A stretch of DNA of 64,000 bases from Pseudotamlana agarivorans (GCF_001642835.1 NZ_LXEI01000002.1:124001-188000); one strand, 5' to 3'. Counted from the first letter of the stretch, positions 43,907-54,448 are shown. Notes: generated by a model not told the origin, from the sequence alone. Made by a program: numbers and translations.

Positions 43907-45718
43907 TTATAAGTTTAAGTTTGTTTCGGTATAATCAGTAAGGCTTTTCATAAACAAAACAATAGCATGTTGTTCATCTTCAGTTAGATCTAATTGGTCA
44001 AAAGGGAGGGTTTGATGTTCTAGATTAAAGCCTAAACCAACGCCTCCTCCTTCATTATAAAAATTAACAACCTCTTCTAATGTGTTATACACACCGTTGT
44101 GCATATAGGGTGCGGTAAGTTCGATATTTCTTACTGTTGGAGTTTTAAAAGCGCCAATACGTTCCTTAGTTTTAAAAATGTCGTATCGCCCTAAATCGTC
44201 ATCAAGCGTTTTGTTTTCACTGGTTTCCGGAACGCCTATAATTTCCAATTCGGTGTCGGTGAAATTTGGCGGAACCGTGCCGTTAAACATTGGCGGAAAA
44301 TGACAAGTGGCACAAGCCGCTTTACCCATAAATAAATTAAAGCCACGTTTTTCTTCTGCGGTTAATGTATTTTCTAGGTTGTTTATGTTCTTGTCGAATT
44401 TAGAATCGAACGTATTCAAGGTTCTAATGTAGGATGCTATAGCGTGTCTTATATTGAAATCTTCTCGTTTGTTGTGGTAGAGCGTATCTAAAACATATTT
44501 GTAATGTTTATCACTTTTTACCCTTGTTATGATCGAGTCCATAGACATGTTAAACTCATCGTGATTATTTACCACACCAACAATTTGACCTTCTAAACTC
44601 CCCACACGAGCGTCGGTAAAATACAATTGCTGATTAGAAGCATAGGTAAGTGTAGGGGTATTTCTTTTTTGACGCTTGTCAAAAGTGACACGTCCGTCAG
44701 TAAAAGCCTTTTCTTTAATATGGCAGGTGGCACAGGCCATGTTTCGATCTTTGGAAAGGGTTTTATCATTAAAAAGTTGTTTTCCGAAGGCCACTTTGTT
44801 TGCCAAATTGGTGGTATCACTTTTATAATCCGTAAAGAAATCCATATTAAGAGTTTCTTCTGTAAACAATGATGTGAGTTCGTTGGATAAAGCCAGGTTA
44901 AAAGGAAAGCTTACTTGCCAATCGTTTTGTGCGTCTACTAAAAGTTTTAACTGCGGATGAATATGATTTTTAATGAAGGCGTAACGATCAAAAGTATCGA
45001 AGTCGGCATTTAGAGCGGTTTTAGCCTTTTCTATAGCACATAAAAGTGATTTATATAAAATTTCCGAAGTGAATTTGCTTTCTGAAAGTTTTAGAATAGC
45101 TTCTAATGTTTCATACGTAAACTGACTTTCTTTTAATGATTGCCCTAAAACAGGTGAATCAAATCCTGTAATTCCTGTAGTAGCAATGCGCACTATTTGG
45201 TTTCGTAATAGCCAAATAACATGATAATCCTTTAAATTTATATGGGTGTTTTGTTCTATCAGTTTTAGTCGACTACTGGTAATATTAACGATTTCAGCAA
45301 TTTTGCTTCTATCTATTGGGGTTTCATGAAGCAGTTCCTCAATCACTTGAAATCCAAAAGGGTTTCTAATTTTTATATCGGTAGGGCTGTCTTCATGAAC
45401 TTGTAAAATGTTTGGTGCATTTATCGATTTGTAATTATTTTGATCGACATAAGCTAAAATAGGTTCGGCCAATTTAAAATACTGTCTAGCTTTTTTGTAG
45501 CTATCAATTTTATCATTTGTGTTTTCAACAGTGTTTATAGCATCTAGGTTTACAATGCTTTGCTTAATGTTGTTTAAGTAAATCTGTTCAATGCCATTTT
45601 CTGTAGCTTTTGGGGTTTCACTACTGGTTTCACTTTTGCACGCTAGTCCTGATAAAAGCAAAAGACATATACCAAAAGTATATGCCTTTGCTCTTACATT
45701 TTGTAAGATGTAATTCAT
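43907..45718 (-). CDS. Di-haem cytochrome c peroxidase (MauG/CcpA-like) with N-terminal extension
   Basis: 603 residues. It has a signal sequence with a lipobox-like GLACKSE, a helical region of about 290 residues that is not part of the usual peroxidase, and a C-terminal di-haem domain with two CXXCH motifs (MACATCHIKEKAF and AACATCHFPPMF). The FGKQLFNDKTLSKDRN, RNTPTL and TPTVRNIELTAPYMHNGVYNTLEEVVNFYNEGG motifs are standard for the family. It reduces peroxide or oxidises a protein partner in the periplasm. The gene starts seven bases after the stop of the PhoX-like lipoprotein, so they are co-transcribed. Confidence 0.9.
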   Translation of the reverse strand: MNYILQNVRAKAYTFGICLLLLSGLACKSETSSETPKATENGIEQIYLNNIKQSIVNLDAINTVENTNDKIDSYKKARQYFKLAEPILAYVDQNNYKSINAPNILQVHEDSPTDIKIRNPFGFQVIEELLHETPIDRSKIAEIVNITSSRLKLIEQNTHINLKDYHVIWLLRNQIVRIATTGITGFDSPVLGQSLKESQFTYETLEAILKLSESKFTSEILYKSLLCAIEKAKTALNADFDTFDRYAFIKNHIHPQLKLLVDAQNDWQVSFPFNLALSNELTSLFTEETLNMDFFTDYKSDTTNLANKVAFGKQLFNDKTLSKDRNMACATCHIKEKAFTDGRVTFDKRQKRNTPTLTYASNQQLYFTDARVGSLEGQIVGVVNNHDEFNMSMDSIITRVKSDKHYKYVLDTLYHNKREDFNIRHAIASYIRTLNTFDSKFDKNINNLENTLTAEEKRGFNLFMGKAACATCHFPPMFNGTVPPNFTDTELEIIGVPETSENKTLDDDLGRYDIFKTKERIGAFKTPTVRNIELTAPYMHNGVYNTLEEVVNFYNEGGGVGLGFNLEHQTLPFDQLDLTEDEQHAIVLFMKSLTDYTETNLNL

Positions 45719-45725
45719 GCTATTT

Positions 45726-47255
45726 TTATCTGTCTAATCCAGTAATTTTAAATAATGTAGAACCTTCTTTGTTGGCGCTATCAGATGAGTTAGCTTTAGG
45801 ATCTGTAAAAGAAGAACCATCAGCAGGAACCCAACCGTGATTTTGAGTGATGATGATAAAGGTATTTTCACCGTTGTTTACTTCTTCTGTAACATCAATC
45901 ATTCCTGTGATCTCCCAATAATTTGATGTGCTTCCATAGCCTTGAGCTGCAGCCGTGTCTTGATCACATTCTAAAACCGTTTTAAATGCTCCTGTATTTA
46001 AATCGTATTGATACACTTTAGCATAACCTTGGATGTTAGAGTTTAAGTTAGCGTAACCATTGGGGTCTTCTTGAATATAGGCGTAGTTTTCTGTTACTAA
46101 AATGTTATCTGGCGAGTGGAAACCATCTGCCTTTCCACCAACGATATCGCCATCTAAAACACAAGTGATTTTCGCAGCTCCAGCTGGATCTTTTTCATTT
46201 AATACTACCTTGTAAATACGTCCTAATAAAGAGCCCTTACCAACTAAATCTGGGTAATTTCTTCCTGTTACACAAAAATAAATCTCTCTTTGGTTAGCAG
46301 CAGAACCACGTCTCCAATCGATATCTTCTAATCTAGAGAAGCCCATAACGCCTTTAGCCTTAGCTTCAGCATCTAATAAATCGATTTGTGTTTCGTTTAA
46401 TTCAACAAATTCAGCATCGTATTCTACACCTTCAGCCATATCCATTTCAAAATCAATTCCAGCCGTTGTTACTTTTAATCCGTAAAGCTTTCCATCGTCA
46501 AAATTCCCACGACTTCCAACATACATACCTAATTGTCCAGAAGGCACAGAGTTATCAGAGTGGTCGTCACCTATAAATGCAACAGTTTTAGTTTGGTAAG
46601 CATCTTTACCAATAACTACAGCATTTTCGGTAGACCATTGGCCTAATTTTGGTAACATGATGGCAGTATCAGCATTATCTACAGATTTATATGGGTTAAC
46701 TGCAAATACACCTTTTGAAGAACCTCCCCATTCACCTCCAGATAAATATAAAGGACCAAAACCGTGTTCTTCTGGAGTAATCATAGATCCAGAACATTGT
46801 GCAGTATAGGCTGTAGCAAACGCATTTAAAATGTATTCACCGTACATAGGTTTTAAATCTTCGTTTAATTTAATTCTAGCAATAGAATAATCGCCTTCAA
46901 GGTTGTTAATTAAAGTAAAAGACCCATCATCTTCAGCTAATAATCCAGCACCATCGGCTAGTGAACCGTAAACGAACTCAGGAGAACTTTCTAGAACATC
47001 TTCAGAAGATAGAAGTGGAGTGACTTCAATAGAAGAGAATGCAGGGTCTACCTTATAAAAGTTAGGTGTTCTTGACGATTCAAGAGGAATCAAGTCTTCA
47101 ACAGAATAATCGGCGCCATCCTCACCGTCTTGTCCATCTTGACCGTTAGTACCGTCTACACCATCTTTTCCGTCTTCGCCATCACAAGCGACCAACACCG
47201 TACTCGTGGCTGTAAGTACTAATAAAAGCAGTAAAAGTTTAAATAAGTTTTTCAT
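45726..47255 (-). CDS. PhoX-like lipoprotein with collagen-like Gly-X-X spacer
   Basis: 509 residues. The signal peptide ends in the lipobox VLVAC (Cys24), immediately followed by eight Gly-X-X triplets (26-49, mostly X-Asp), a collagen-like spacer. The rest resembles the PhoX/DUF839 beta-propeller: TAQCSGSMITPEEHG, LSGGEWGGSSKGVFAV, FHSPDNILVTENYAYIQEDPNGY and the terminal TQNHGWVPADGSSF. PhoX phosphatases use Ca/Fe centres; here the metal ligands appear divergent, so activity is uncertain. A minus-strand -7 match (TACATTTG, 47294-47301) lies upstream. The spacer would hold the domain away from the outer membrane. Confidence 0.75.
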   Translation of the reverse strand: MKNLFKLLLLLLVLTATSTVLVACDGEDGKDGVDGTNGQDGQDGEDGADYSVEDLIPLESSRTPNFYKVDPAFSSIEVTPLLSSEDVLESSPEFVYGSLADGAGLLAEDDGSFTLINNLEGDYSIARIKLNEDLKPMYGEYILNAFATAYTAQCSGSMITPEEHGFGPLYLSGGEWGGSSKGVFAVNPYKSVDNADTAIMLPKLGQWSTENAVVIGKDAYQTKTVAFIGDDHSDNSVPSGQLGMYVGSRGNFDDGKLYGLKVTTAGIDFEMDMAEGVEYDAEFVELNETQIDLLDAEAKAKGVMGFSRLEDIDWRRGSAANQREIYFCVTGRNYPDLVGKGSLLGRIYKVVLNEKDPAGAAKITCVLDGDIVGGKADGFHSPDNILVTENYAYIQEDPNGYANLNSNIQGYAKVYQYDLNTGAFKTVLECDQDTAAAQGYGSTSNYWEITGMIDVTEEVNNGENTFIIITQNHGWVPADGSSFTDPKANSSDSANKEGSTLFKITGLDR

Positions 47256-47524
47256 AATTAAAAATTGATAAATTGTTTGGTTTATGTTATTACCAAATGT
47301 ATTATGAGTGCACGGGAAACTTGTTATGTGATTAATGTTGAATGATTAACTTAGGGTTAGTTGAAAGTTAATAACGTTAAGTAAGGATTAATACAGTGCT
47401 TAGACAAAGCTTTAAAAGTTACCTCAGGATTAATTAGTGGTTAAGCCAAATAGAAGCATCTTAACTTAATTTTTAGATTTGTTAAAATAGAATAACAGTA
47501 TATTTACGTGATTTTTTACTGAAC

Positions 47525-49126
47525 ATGCAGCATAAAACCCTTCCTTTTAATAAAACCGGCTATTTTTCATCATTAATTTGTGACTATTTAGCTGAAAGTG
47601 AAATATTACAGCCGTTTTATAACAGGTTTCCGAACTTGGATAATTTTAAACTTCAGATTGAAGAAAAAAGCAAGTCTTTTAGTTTGGAGTCTCGAAACAC
47701 TTTGGTTGCCGTTCTAAAGGAACAATATAAAAACCTGGAAACGTCTAAACTGGTGTTAAGTCAGATTGAATTGTTGCAATCCGAAAACACTTTTACAGTT
47801 ACTACCGGACATCAATTAAATTTATTTACCGGGCCCTTATATTTCTTATATAAAATTGTTTCGGCCATAAACCTCGCTAAAACATTAAAAAAGGAACATT
47901 CCGAAAGCAACTTTGTACCTATATATTGGATGGCTACGGAAGATCATGATTTCGATGAAATCAACTATTTTAATTTTAAAGGAAAAAAAGTACAGTGGAA
48001 TCGCGAATCCACTGGGCCTGTAGGTGAATTATCTATAGAAGGTTTACAAGCCGTTTTTGATGTTTTTTCAGAAGAATTAGGTTCTACAACACATGCTGAA
48101 ACCATTAAGGAACTTTTTAAGAAGGCGTATTTGGATCATGATAATCTATCTGATGCGACTCGTTTTCTAGCCAATGCTTTATTTCAAGAGTATGGCTTAG
48201 TTATTTTAGATGCTAATAATGCGCGTTTGAAAAGGGGTTTTATTCCTTTTATGAAGCAGGAACTTTTAAATCAAGTGTCGTTTCAAGCGGTTTCTAAAAC
48301 CAACGATGACCTTACAGTAGCTTTTCAAGACTACAAAATACAGGTTAATCCTAGAGAAATAAATCTATTTTACATTGATGATCAGTTACGAGAACGTATC
48401 GTTTTTGAAGATGAGGTGTATAAAGTTTTAAACACAAACCTTCAATGGAACGAAGATGAATTGTTACAGGAATTAAATGAAAATCCCCAACGGTTTTCGC
48501 CAAACGTTATCATGCGTCCTTTATATCAAGAAGTCATTTTACCCAACCTATGCTATATTGGTGGAGGCGGAGAATTGGCCTATTGGTTTCAGCTGAAAGG
48601 CTTTTTTAATGCCGTTGATGTACCTTTTCCCATGTTATTGTTGCGAAATTCTGTTTTAATTCAGACTGAAAATCAGCTTAAAAAATTAAAAAATTTAGAT
48701 ATTTCTACACAAGATTTATTTTTGAAACAAAGTACCTTCATCAATAAAAAAGTACGTGAAATTTCTAATATAGATATTGATTTCTCTACTCAGAAAAAAC
48801 ATCTAAAAGAACAATTTCTAGCTTTATACGATCTGGCCGAACAAACCGATAAATCTTTTTTGGGAGCCGTAAAAGCGCAAGAAGTGAAGCAATTAAAAGG
48901 CTTAGGTCATCTAGAAAAACGATTGTTGCAAGCCCAGAAACGAAAATTATCCGATGAGGTTTTGCGTATGACCGACCTTCAAAATGAGCTATTCCCAAAT
49001 AAGAGTCTGCAAGAACGAAACACCAATTTTTCTCAATTTTATTTGGAGTATGGTGAAAAGCTTGTGCCTAGTCTTATTGAAAACTTGAATCCTTTAAGTG
49101 GTGCCTTTTCGATATTGACATTATAA
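47525..49126 (+). CDS. bshC: Bacillithiol biosynthesis cysteine-adding enzyme BshC
   Basis: Last step of bacillithiol synthesis, adding cysteine to glucosaminyl-malate. 533 residues, the usual length. The N-terminal Rossmann-like core has the family's TGHQLNLFTGPLYFLYKIVSAINLA and FVPIYWMATEDHDFDEINYF. Later segments include RPLYQEVILPNLCYIGGGGELAYW and a C-terminal coiled region ending in LNPLSGAFSILTL. bshA and bshB are not in the window, so they are elsewhere, as is usual in flavobacteria. Confidence 0.93.
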   Translation: MQHKTLPFNKTGYFSSLICDYLAESEILQPFYNRFPNLDNFKLQIEEKSKSFSLESRNTLVAVLKEQYKNLETSKLVLSQIELLQSENTFTVTTGHQLNLFTGPLYFLYKIVSAINLAKTLKKEHSESNFVPIYWMATEDHDFDEINYFNFKGKKVQWNRESTGPVGELSIEGLQAVFDVFSEELGSTTHAETIKELFKKAYLDHDNLSDATRFLANALFQEYGLVILDANNARLKRGFIPFMKQELLNQVSFQAVSKTNDDLTVAFQDYKIQVNPREINLFYIDDQLRERIVFEDEVYKVLNTNLQWNEDELLQELNENPQRFSPNVIMRPLYQEVILPNLCYIGGGGELAYWFQLKGFFNAVDVPFPMLLLRNSVLIQTENQLKKLKNLDISTQDLFLKQSTFINKKVREISNIDIDFSTQKKHLKEQFLALYDLAEQTDKSFLGAVKAQEVKQLKGLGHLEKRLLQAQKRKLSDEVLRMTDLQNELFPNKSLQERNTNFSQFYLEYGEKLVPSLIENLNPLSGAFSILTL

Positions 49127-49220
49127 TTTTCTAAAAAAGCTTTTCGATTAAATGCTGTTAAAATTTCACAGTTTCTAATGATAAGCTTAATTTTGGATTT
49201 TTATATAAAATATAACTTAA

Positions 49221-50594
49221 ATGCATAAGATTGACTTTGATTTGGTAGAGATGACTATGGATACTATGAAATATGTTATCGATAGGGTGTCCTCTACAAC
49301 CACAAAAATTGGAAAACCTAAAAAAGCTGAAGAGTTAAAGGCCTTAGTTGGCGAAACCGTTACCGAAAAGGGAATTGGTGGCGAATATGCTTTTAAGTTA
49401 TGGCGTAAACATCTTGCTGGGGCTAATGTGCCTGTGGATCACCCTAGAAATTTAGCTTTTGTACCAGCTTCGCCAACCAGAGCAGCCATTATGTTCGATT
49501 TAGTGACAGCAGCTTCAAGTATTCATGGTGCCTATTGGATGGAAGGTGCTGGAGGTATTTTTTGTGAAAATGAAGCCATGCGCTGGATGGTGTCTTTAAC
49601 AGGTTTACCTGAAGGAGCTTTTGGTGTGTTTACAAGTGGAGGAACCGCTGCAAACCTTTCGGCTATTGTAACTGCTCGCGAATATTGGCGTAATAGTGAT
49701 GCCGAACATAAATCTCAAAAAGGACTTATTATTACTTCTATCGGTGCACACTCATCGGTGAAAGCCATGGCAAAAGTTGCCGATATCGATGTGGTTCTTG
49801 TCGATACCGAAGATTGCTTAGAAAAAGAAGCGCTGCAAGATGCTATTAATGCCTTATCGCCTAAAGAAAAACGACGCTTGTTTGCTGTTGTAGGGACTGG
49901 AGGAACTACAAATGCCGGAATTATAGATGATTTGGAGGGTATTGCTCAAGTTTGTGAACAAGAAAATTTATGGTTTCATGTGGATGCCGCTTATGGCGGA
50001 GGGGCTTTAATGGCCCAATCTGTGAAGCATTTGTTTAAAGGTATTGATAAAGCTGATAGTATTACTATCGATCCGCATAAGTGGATGTTCTCACCATACG
50101 ATTGTGGTGCAGTAATTTATAAAAACCCGGAGTTAGCAAAGGATGCGCATTCTCAGGAAGGTTCCTATTTAGATATTTTTAAAGATGAAGGCGCTCATGG
50201 TTTTAATCCAACCGATTATCAAATACAATTAACACGCCGGGTAAGAGGTTTACCTTTATGGTTTTCATTAGCCATGCACGGTACCGATAAATATAAAGAA
50301 GCTGTAGAACGTGGTATAGAATTGGCTCAAATTGCAGGGCGTTTAATAGAAGAAATGCCACATGTCGAATTGGTAAGAGATCCTAGTTTGTCATGTGTTT
50401 TATACAGAAGAATAGGGTGGGAGCCGGATGATTACACGCATTGGACTTACGAAAATCATAAGTCAGGCTTTGCTTTAGTTACGCCTACAAAGTGGAAAAC
50501 AGGTAATACTTTTGAGACGGTTTCGCGTTTCTGCTTTATTAATCCAGATACTACTGAGGAAGATATTCGCATGATTTTAGAAACCATGGCTTAA
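49221..50594 (+). CDS. PLP-dependent group II decarboxylase
   Basis: 457 residues, glutamate/aromatic amino-acid decarboxylase family. It has [31 protein letters not shown], the cofactor-binding [11 protein letters not shown] and the Schiff-base lysine in [15 protein letters not shown]. The ending [20 protein letters not shown] is typical. The substrate could be aspartate, diaminobutyrate, or an aromatic amino acid. It is a single gene between bshC and guaA, with no transporter next to it. Confidence 0.87.
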   Translation: MHKIDFDLVEMTMDTMKYVIDRVSSTTTKIGKPKKAEELKALVGETVTEKGIGGEYAFKLWRKHLAGANVPVDHPRNLAFVPASPTRAAIMFDLVTAASSIHGAYWMEGAGGIFCENEAMRWMVSLTGLPEGAFGVFTSGGTAANLSAIVTAREYWRNSDAEHKSQKGLIITSIGAHSSVKAMAKVADIDVVLVDTEDCLEKEALQDAINALSPKEKRRLFAVVGTGGTTNAGIIDDLEGIAQVCEQENLWFHVDAAYGGGALMAQSVKHLFKGIDKADSITIDPHKWMFSPYDCGAVIYKNPELAKDAHSQEGSYLDIFKDEGAHGFNPTDYQIQLTRRVRGLPLWFSLAMHGTDKYKEAVERGIELAQIAGRLIEEMPHVELVRDPSLSCVLYRRIGWEPDDYTHWTYENHKSGFALVTPTKWKTGNTFETVSRFCFINPDTTEEDIRMILETMA

Positions 50595-50645
50595 AAAAAA
50601 CCTCAAAAAAACGGTTAGGTAATTCGTCAATAAAAAATCAATTCA

Positions 50646-50653
50646 TATTTTTG
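50646..50653 (+). promoter_or_regulatory. -7 box immediately upstream of guaA
   Basis: TATTTTTG ends three bases before the guaA ATG (50657). If used, transcription begins at or next to the start codon, giving a leaderless or near-leaderless mRNA. No clear -33 TTG is visible at 19 bases. Confidence 0.4.
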
Positions 50654-50656
50654 CGC

Positions 50657-52192
50657 ATGCAACATGATAAGGTACTAATTTTAGACTTCGGATCGCAATA
50701 CACTCAACTTATTGCTCGTCGAGTTAGAGAACTCAACATCTACTCCGAAATACATCCATTTAACAAAATTCCAACCAACTTAGAAGAATACAAAGCAGTG
50801 ATTCTTTCTGGTAGCCCAAACTCTGTTAGAGGCGAAGACGCTTTGCACCCTGAATTAAAAGGAATAAGAGGGGTTAAGCCAATGCTAGCTGTGTGTTACG
50901 GAGCGCAATACTTAGCACACTTTTCAGGTGGCGAAGTGGCACCTTCAAATACGAGAGAGTATGGTCGTGCGAATTTGTCATTTATCAAAACAGAAGAAGC
51001 ATTTTTTGAAAATATCAGTCAAGGTAGCCAAGTATGGATGAGCCATTCTGATACCATTAAAAAATTACCAGAAAATGGTGTGTTACTAGCAAGTACCACC
51101 GATGTTGAAAATGCGGCTTATAAAATTGAAGGAGAAACAACCTTTGCTATTCAGTTCCATCCTGAAGTTTACCACTCTACAGATGGTAAACAACTTTTAG
51201 AAAACTTTTTAGTAGGTATTGCAGGACTTAATCAAGATTGGACGCCAGATTCATTTGTTGAAGAAACCGTTGAGGCCATAAAGGCAAAAGTAGGCGGCGA
51301 CAAAGTTGTTTTAGGGCTTTCAGGAGGTGTAGATTCTACCGTAGCTGCAGTACTTTTAAACAAAGCCATTGGAGCAAATTTATACTGTATTTTTGTAAAT
51401 AACGGCTTGCTTCGTAAAAACGAATTCGAGAGCGTTTTAAAGCAATACGAAGGCATGGGGCTTAACGTAAAAGGTGTTGATGCTTCCGATAGATTCTTAG
51501 CTGCTTTAGCAGGAATTGAAGATCCAGAATTAAAACGTAAAGCCATCGGAAATGCTTTTATAGAAGTATTCGACGATGAAGCTCATAAATTAGAAGATGT
51601 AAAATGGTTAGCTCAAGGAACCATTTATCCAGATGTTATTGAAAGTGTTTCTGCAACCGGAGGGCCTTCAGCTACAATTAAAAGTCATCATAATGTAGGA
51701 GGATTACCTGATTTTATGAAACTTAAAATCGTAGAGCCTTTAAGAGCTATTTTTAAAGATGAGGTAAGACGTGTTGGTGCAACCTTAGGCATCGATCCAG
51801 AATTACTTGGTCGTCACCCATTCCCTGGTCCAGGATTAGGAATCCGTATTTTAGGCGATATTACGGCCGAAAAGGTACGTATACTTCAAGAAGTAGATGC
51901 TATTTTTATCAACGGACTTAAAACTTGGGGACTATACGATAAAGTATGGCAAGCTGGTGCCATGTTATTACCTGTAAATAGTGTTGGTGTTATGGGCGAT
52001 GAGCGTACCTATGAAAAATGTGTGGCACTACGTGCTGTTGAAAGTACCGATGGTATGACAGCCGATTGGGTTAATTTACCATACGAGTTCCTTCAAAAAA
52101 TATCAAACGATATTATAAATAAAGTAAAAGGTGTAAACAGAGTAGTTTACGATATTAGTTCAAAACCACCTGCAACAATTGAGTGGGAATAA
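50657..52192 (+). CDS. guaA: GMP synthase (glutamine-hydrolysing)
   Basis: Converts XMP to GMP using glutamine. 511 residues from the ATG at 50657 ([22 protein letters not shown]); a TTG two codons upstream is not needed. The class I glutaminase domain has the nucleophile Cys in [13 protein letters not shown] and the His/Glu pair in [12 protein letters not shown]. The PP-loop ATP-pyrophosphatase motif is [13 protein letters not shown]. The GMP synthase C-terminal domain includes [17 protein letters not shown] and the ending KPPATIEWE. It is monocistronic with a hairpin terminator downstream. Confidence 0.96.
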   Translation: MQHDKVLILDFGSQYTQLIARRVRELNIYSEIHPFNKIPTNLEEYKAVILSGSPNSVRGEDALHPELKGIRGVKPMLAVCYGAQYLAHFSGGEVAPSNTREYGRANLSFIKTEEAFFENISQGSQVWMSHSDTIKKLPENGVLLASTTDVENAAYKIEGETTFAIQFHPEVYHSTDGKQLLENFLVGIAGLNQDWTPDSFVEETVEAIKAKVGGDKVVLGLSGGVDSTVAAVLLNKAIGANLYCIFVNNGLLRKNEFESVLKQYEGMGLNVKGVDASDRFLAALAGIEDPELKRKAIGNAFIEVFDDEAHKLEDVKWLAQGTIYPDVIESVSATGGPSATIKSHHNVGGLPDFMKLKIVEPLRAIFKDEVRRVGATLGIDPELLGRHPFPGPGLGIRILGDITAEKVRILQEVDAIFINGLKTWGLYDKVWQAGAMLLPVNSVGVMGDERTYEKCVALRAVESTDGMTADWVNLPYEFLQKISNDIINKVKGVNRVVYDISSKPPATIEWE

Positions 52193-52275
52193 AGATGATG
52201 ACTGAAACCTTTAAATTTTGTGATTTAGGATTAAATACATAATTTTGGTTTCAGCATACTATATGAAAAAAGAGA

Positions 52276-52411
52276 GAGGCTGTACAGAAAGTAAAATTTT
52301 CGTCAACCTGAACTTGATTCAGGTTCTCCTAACTACTGGTTATCAGTATGATGAGATTCTGAAATAAATTCAGAATGACGTGTTTAATACTTTTTAGACC
52401 GCCTCTTTTTT
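52276..52411 (+). terminator. guaA terminator with an inserted palindromic repeat
   Basis: Arms 52276-52293 and 52388-52405 (GAGGC...AAAGTA / TACTTTTTAG...GCCTC) pair over 18 bases with four mismatches and are followed by TTTTTTT. They resemble the LysM-gene terminator at 54449. Between the arms lies an extra repeat of 80 bases. Confidence 0.55.
52301..52380. repeat. Palindromic intergenic repeat (REP/MITE-like), 80 bases
   Basis: Outer ends CGTCA...TGACG pair. Inside are two perfect hairpins, AACCTGAA-CTTGA-TTCAGGTT (52305-52325) and ATTCTGAA-ATAAA-TTCAGAAT (52356-52376), each eight bp with a five-base loop, giving a three-stem cruciform. Similar CCTGAACTTGATTCAGG / TTCAGAATGACG elements are, from general knowledge, scattered in flavobacterial intergenic regions. 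No coding capacity. Confidence 0.8.
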
Positions 52412-52483
52412 ATTTACAATTAATGTAATATGGCGTAGGTATTTACGTTTTACTATCTTTATATTAGCAGATAATAACAAACT

Positions 52484-54424
52484 ATGAATAGAATATTATT
52501 AGTACTGGTTTTTGTATTGACTTTTACAAGTGTTAAGGCTCAAAATTTTAGCACACATAACGTTAAAGCAGGAGAAACCGTTGAAAGTTTAGCTAAACGT
52601 TATTTTGTAACACCTTCAGATATTTACAAGTTAAATCCAGATGCTAAAAGAGGGTTAAAACCGAATACGATATTAATAATTCCTATTTCGAAAGCCGAAA
52701 AACCTAAAACCACAACTACAGTTTCAAGAGAGTTTCAAGGATTAAAACCTCACCGAGTTAAGCGAAAAGAGACTTTGTATAGCTTGTCTAAAATGTACAA
52801 TGTTGAGGAGGCCGATATCAAAAAACACAACACTTTTTTATACTCAAACCCCTTACGAAAAGGAGATAAGATTCAAATTCCTGTTTACAAAACAGTAAAG
52901 GTTATTGAAGAAGTAAAACCTACTAAAGAGTATACGGTTTTACCAAAAGAAGGGAAGTGGCGTGTCGCTTATAAATTCGGAATTACCTTAAAAGAATTGG
53001 AAGCCCTAAATCCAGATATGGGTGATGTTTTAAATGAAGGGCAAGTTTTATTGGTGCCTAATATTGAAGAGACTGAAGAAAAAGTTATCGACGAACAGAA
53101 GTACAGCTACTATAAAGTTTTACCTAAAGAAGGCTTTTACAGGCTTAAAATAAAATTAGATTTAGAACAATCGGAATTAGAGGCGCTTAATCCAGGTTTA
53201 GCTGAAACTGGACTGAAATCAGGTATGATTCTAAAAATACCGTTTTCTGAAGAAGTTGCGCCTATAGTAGGAGGTTCGGTAGCCGAAAAAGTAAATCTTG
53301 TTGATAGTATTTCGAATCGTAAAACACAGCACATTGCAGTGATGTTGCCTTTCCGATTAAATCGTGTAGATTTTGATTCTGTCTCACATACCAAAAACAG
53401 CATCAAAAGTGATCCGTATTTAAATGCTTCTTTAGAATTTTATTCAGGAGTATTAGTTGCTGTCGATTCTTTGAAAAAACTTGGAATTTCATTGAAACTA
53501 GATGTTTATGATACTAAAAATAGTGTAAGTGAGGTGTCTAAAATTGTGGAAGACCATAATTTTAAAAATGTCGATGCTGTTATTGGTCCGTTAACATCTA
53601 TGTGTTTCGATAAAGTGGCTTCTGCTTTAAATGCCGATCATATCCCAGTGGTATCACCTATAGGGCTAAATTTAAACCTGCGTGATAATGTTTTTCAATC
53701 TCGTCCTTCAGATGAATTGTTAAAACAAAAAATCGTCAATTTTGTAAAAGCAGATACACTTAATTATAACGTGTTAATTGTTTCCGATTCTAAAACTTCA
53801 GCGATAGCTAGAGATCTTAAAAATGATTTTCCTGTAGCTCATCATGTTGAATCGAGAAAAGGTAAAAATGGTAAAGATGAGTTTTTTGCTACGCGAGAAG
53901 ATATAAGTAAAGGCCTAAAGCCAGGAAAAAACTATGTGTTTTTAGAAACTAAGGATGAAGGGTTTGCTTCCAATGTTACAAGTATTTTGGCTTCTTTAAT
54001 TCGAAAAGAAAATACGGAAACTCAGCAACAAGCCGTTGAAATTATTTTAGTAACAACAAACATAAACACAGCTTTTGAAGGCGATCAAATTAATAACAAC
54101 CATTTGTCTAAACTGCGTTTTCATTTTGCAACGGGCTCATTGGAGTATAACGAAAGTCAGGATAATTCTTTTGTAAAAACGTATAACCGTATTTATAACA
54201 CTATTCCTAATAAACGCGCTGTTAAAGGGTTTGATTTAGCTATGGATGTTGCTTTACGATTGGCTTCTTCCAACGATTTATACATGTCCACAGTTAATGC
54301 GCCTCTTACGGAATATGTTGAGAATAAATTTGCTTATAAAAAACAACGCTTAGGGGGTTATTATAATGATTCAGCGTATTTGGTAATGCACGATAATTTA
54401 ACCATAGTTAAAGTTCAGGATTAA
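52484..54424 (+). CDS. LysM-domain protein with type-1 periplasmic-binding-protein fold
   Basis: 646 residues. A signal peptide (ILLVLVFVLTFTSVKAQ) is followed by four LysM-like repeats at about 24-68 (HNVKAGETVESLAKRYFVTP), 87-134 (HRVKRKETLYSLSKMY), 147-190 and 208-252; the last two are degenerate. From about residue 282 it is a type-1 receptor-ligand-binding domain (IAVMLPFRLN, DVYDTKNSVSEV, VDAVIGPLTSMCFDKVASALN). It probably binds peptidoglycan in the periplasm and senses or holds an unknown ligand; the transport components that usually accompany such domains are absent here. Similar proteins are widespread in Bacteroidota. Confidence 0.85.
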   Translation: MNRILLVLVFVLTFTSVKAQNFSTHNVKAGETVESLAKRYFVTPSDIYKLNPDAKRGLKPNTILIIPISKAEKPKTTTTVSREFQGLKPHRVKRKETLYSLSKMYNVEEADIKKHNTFLYSNPLRKGDKIQIPVYKTVKVIEEVKPTKEYTVLPKEGKWRVAYKFGITLKELEALNPDMGDVLNEGQVLLVPNIEETEEKVIDEQKYSYYKVLPKEGFYRLKIKLDLEQSELEALNPGLAETGLKSGMILKIPFSEEVAPIVGGSVAEKVNLVDSISNRKTQHIAVMLPFRLNRVDFDSVSHTKNSIKSDPYLNASLEFYSGVLVAVDSLKKLGISLKLDVYDTKNSVSEVSKIVEDHNFKNVDAVIGPLTSMCFDKVASALNADHIPVVSPIGLNLNLRDNVFQSRPSDELLKQKIVNFVKADTLNYNVLIVSDSKTSAIARDLKNDFPVAHHVESRKGKNGKDEFFATREDISKGLKPGKNYVFLETKDEGFASNVTSILASLIRKENTETQQQAVEIILVTTNINTAFEGDQINNNHLSKLRFHFATGSLEYNESQDNSFVKTYNRIYNTIPNKRAVKGFDLAMDVALRLASSNDLYMSTVNAPLTEYVENKFAYKKQRLGGYYNDSAYLVMHDNLTIVKVQD

Positions 54425-54448
54425 CGGTTTATAGATTGTATTATATGT

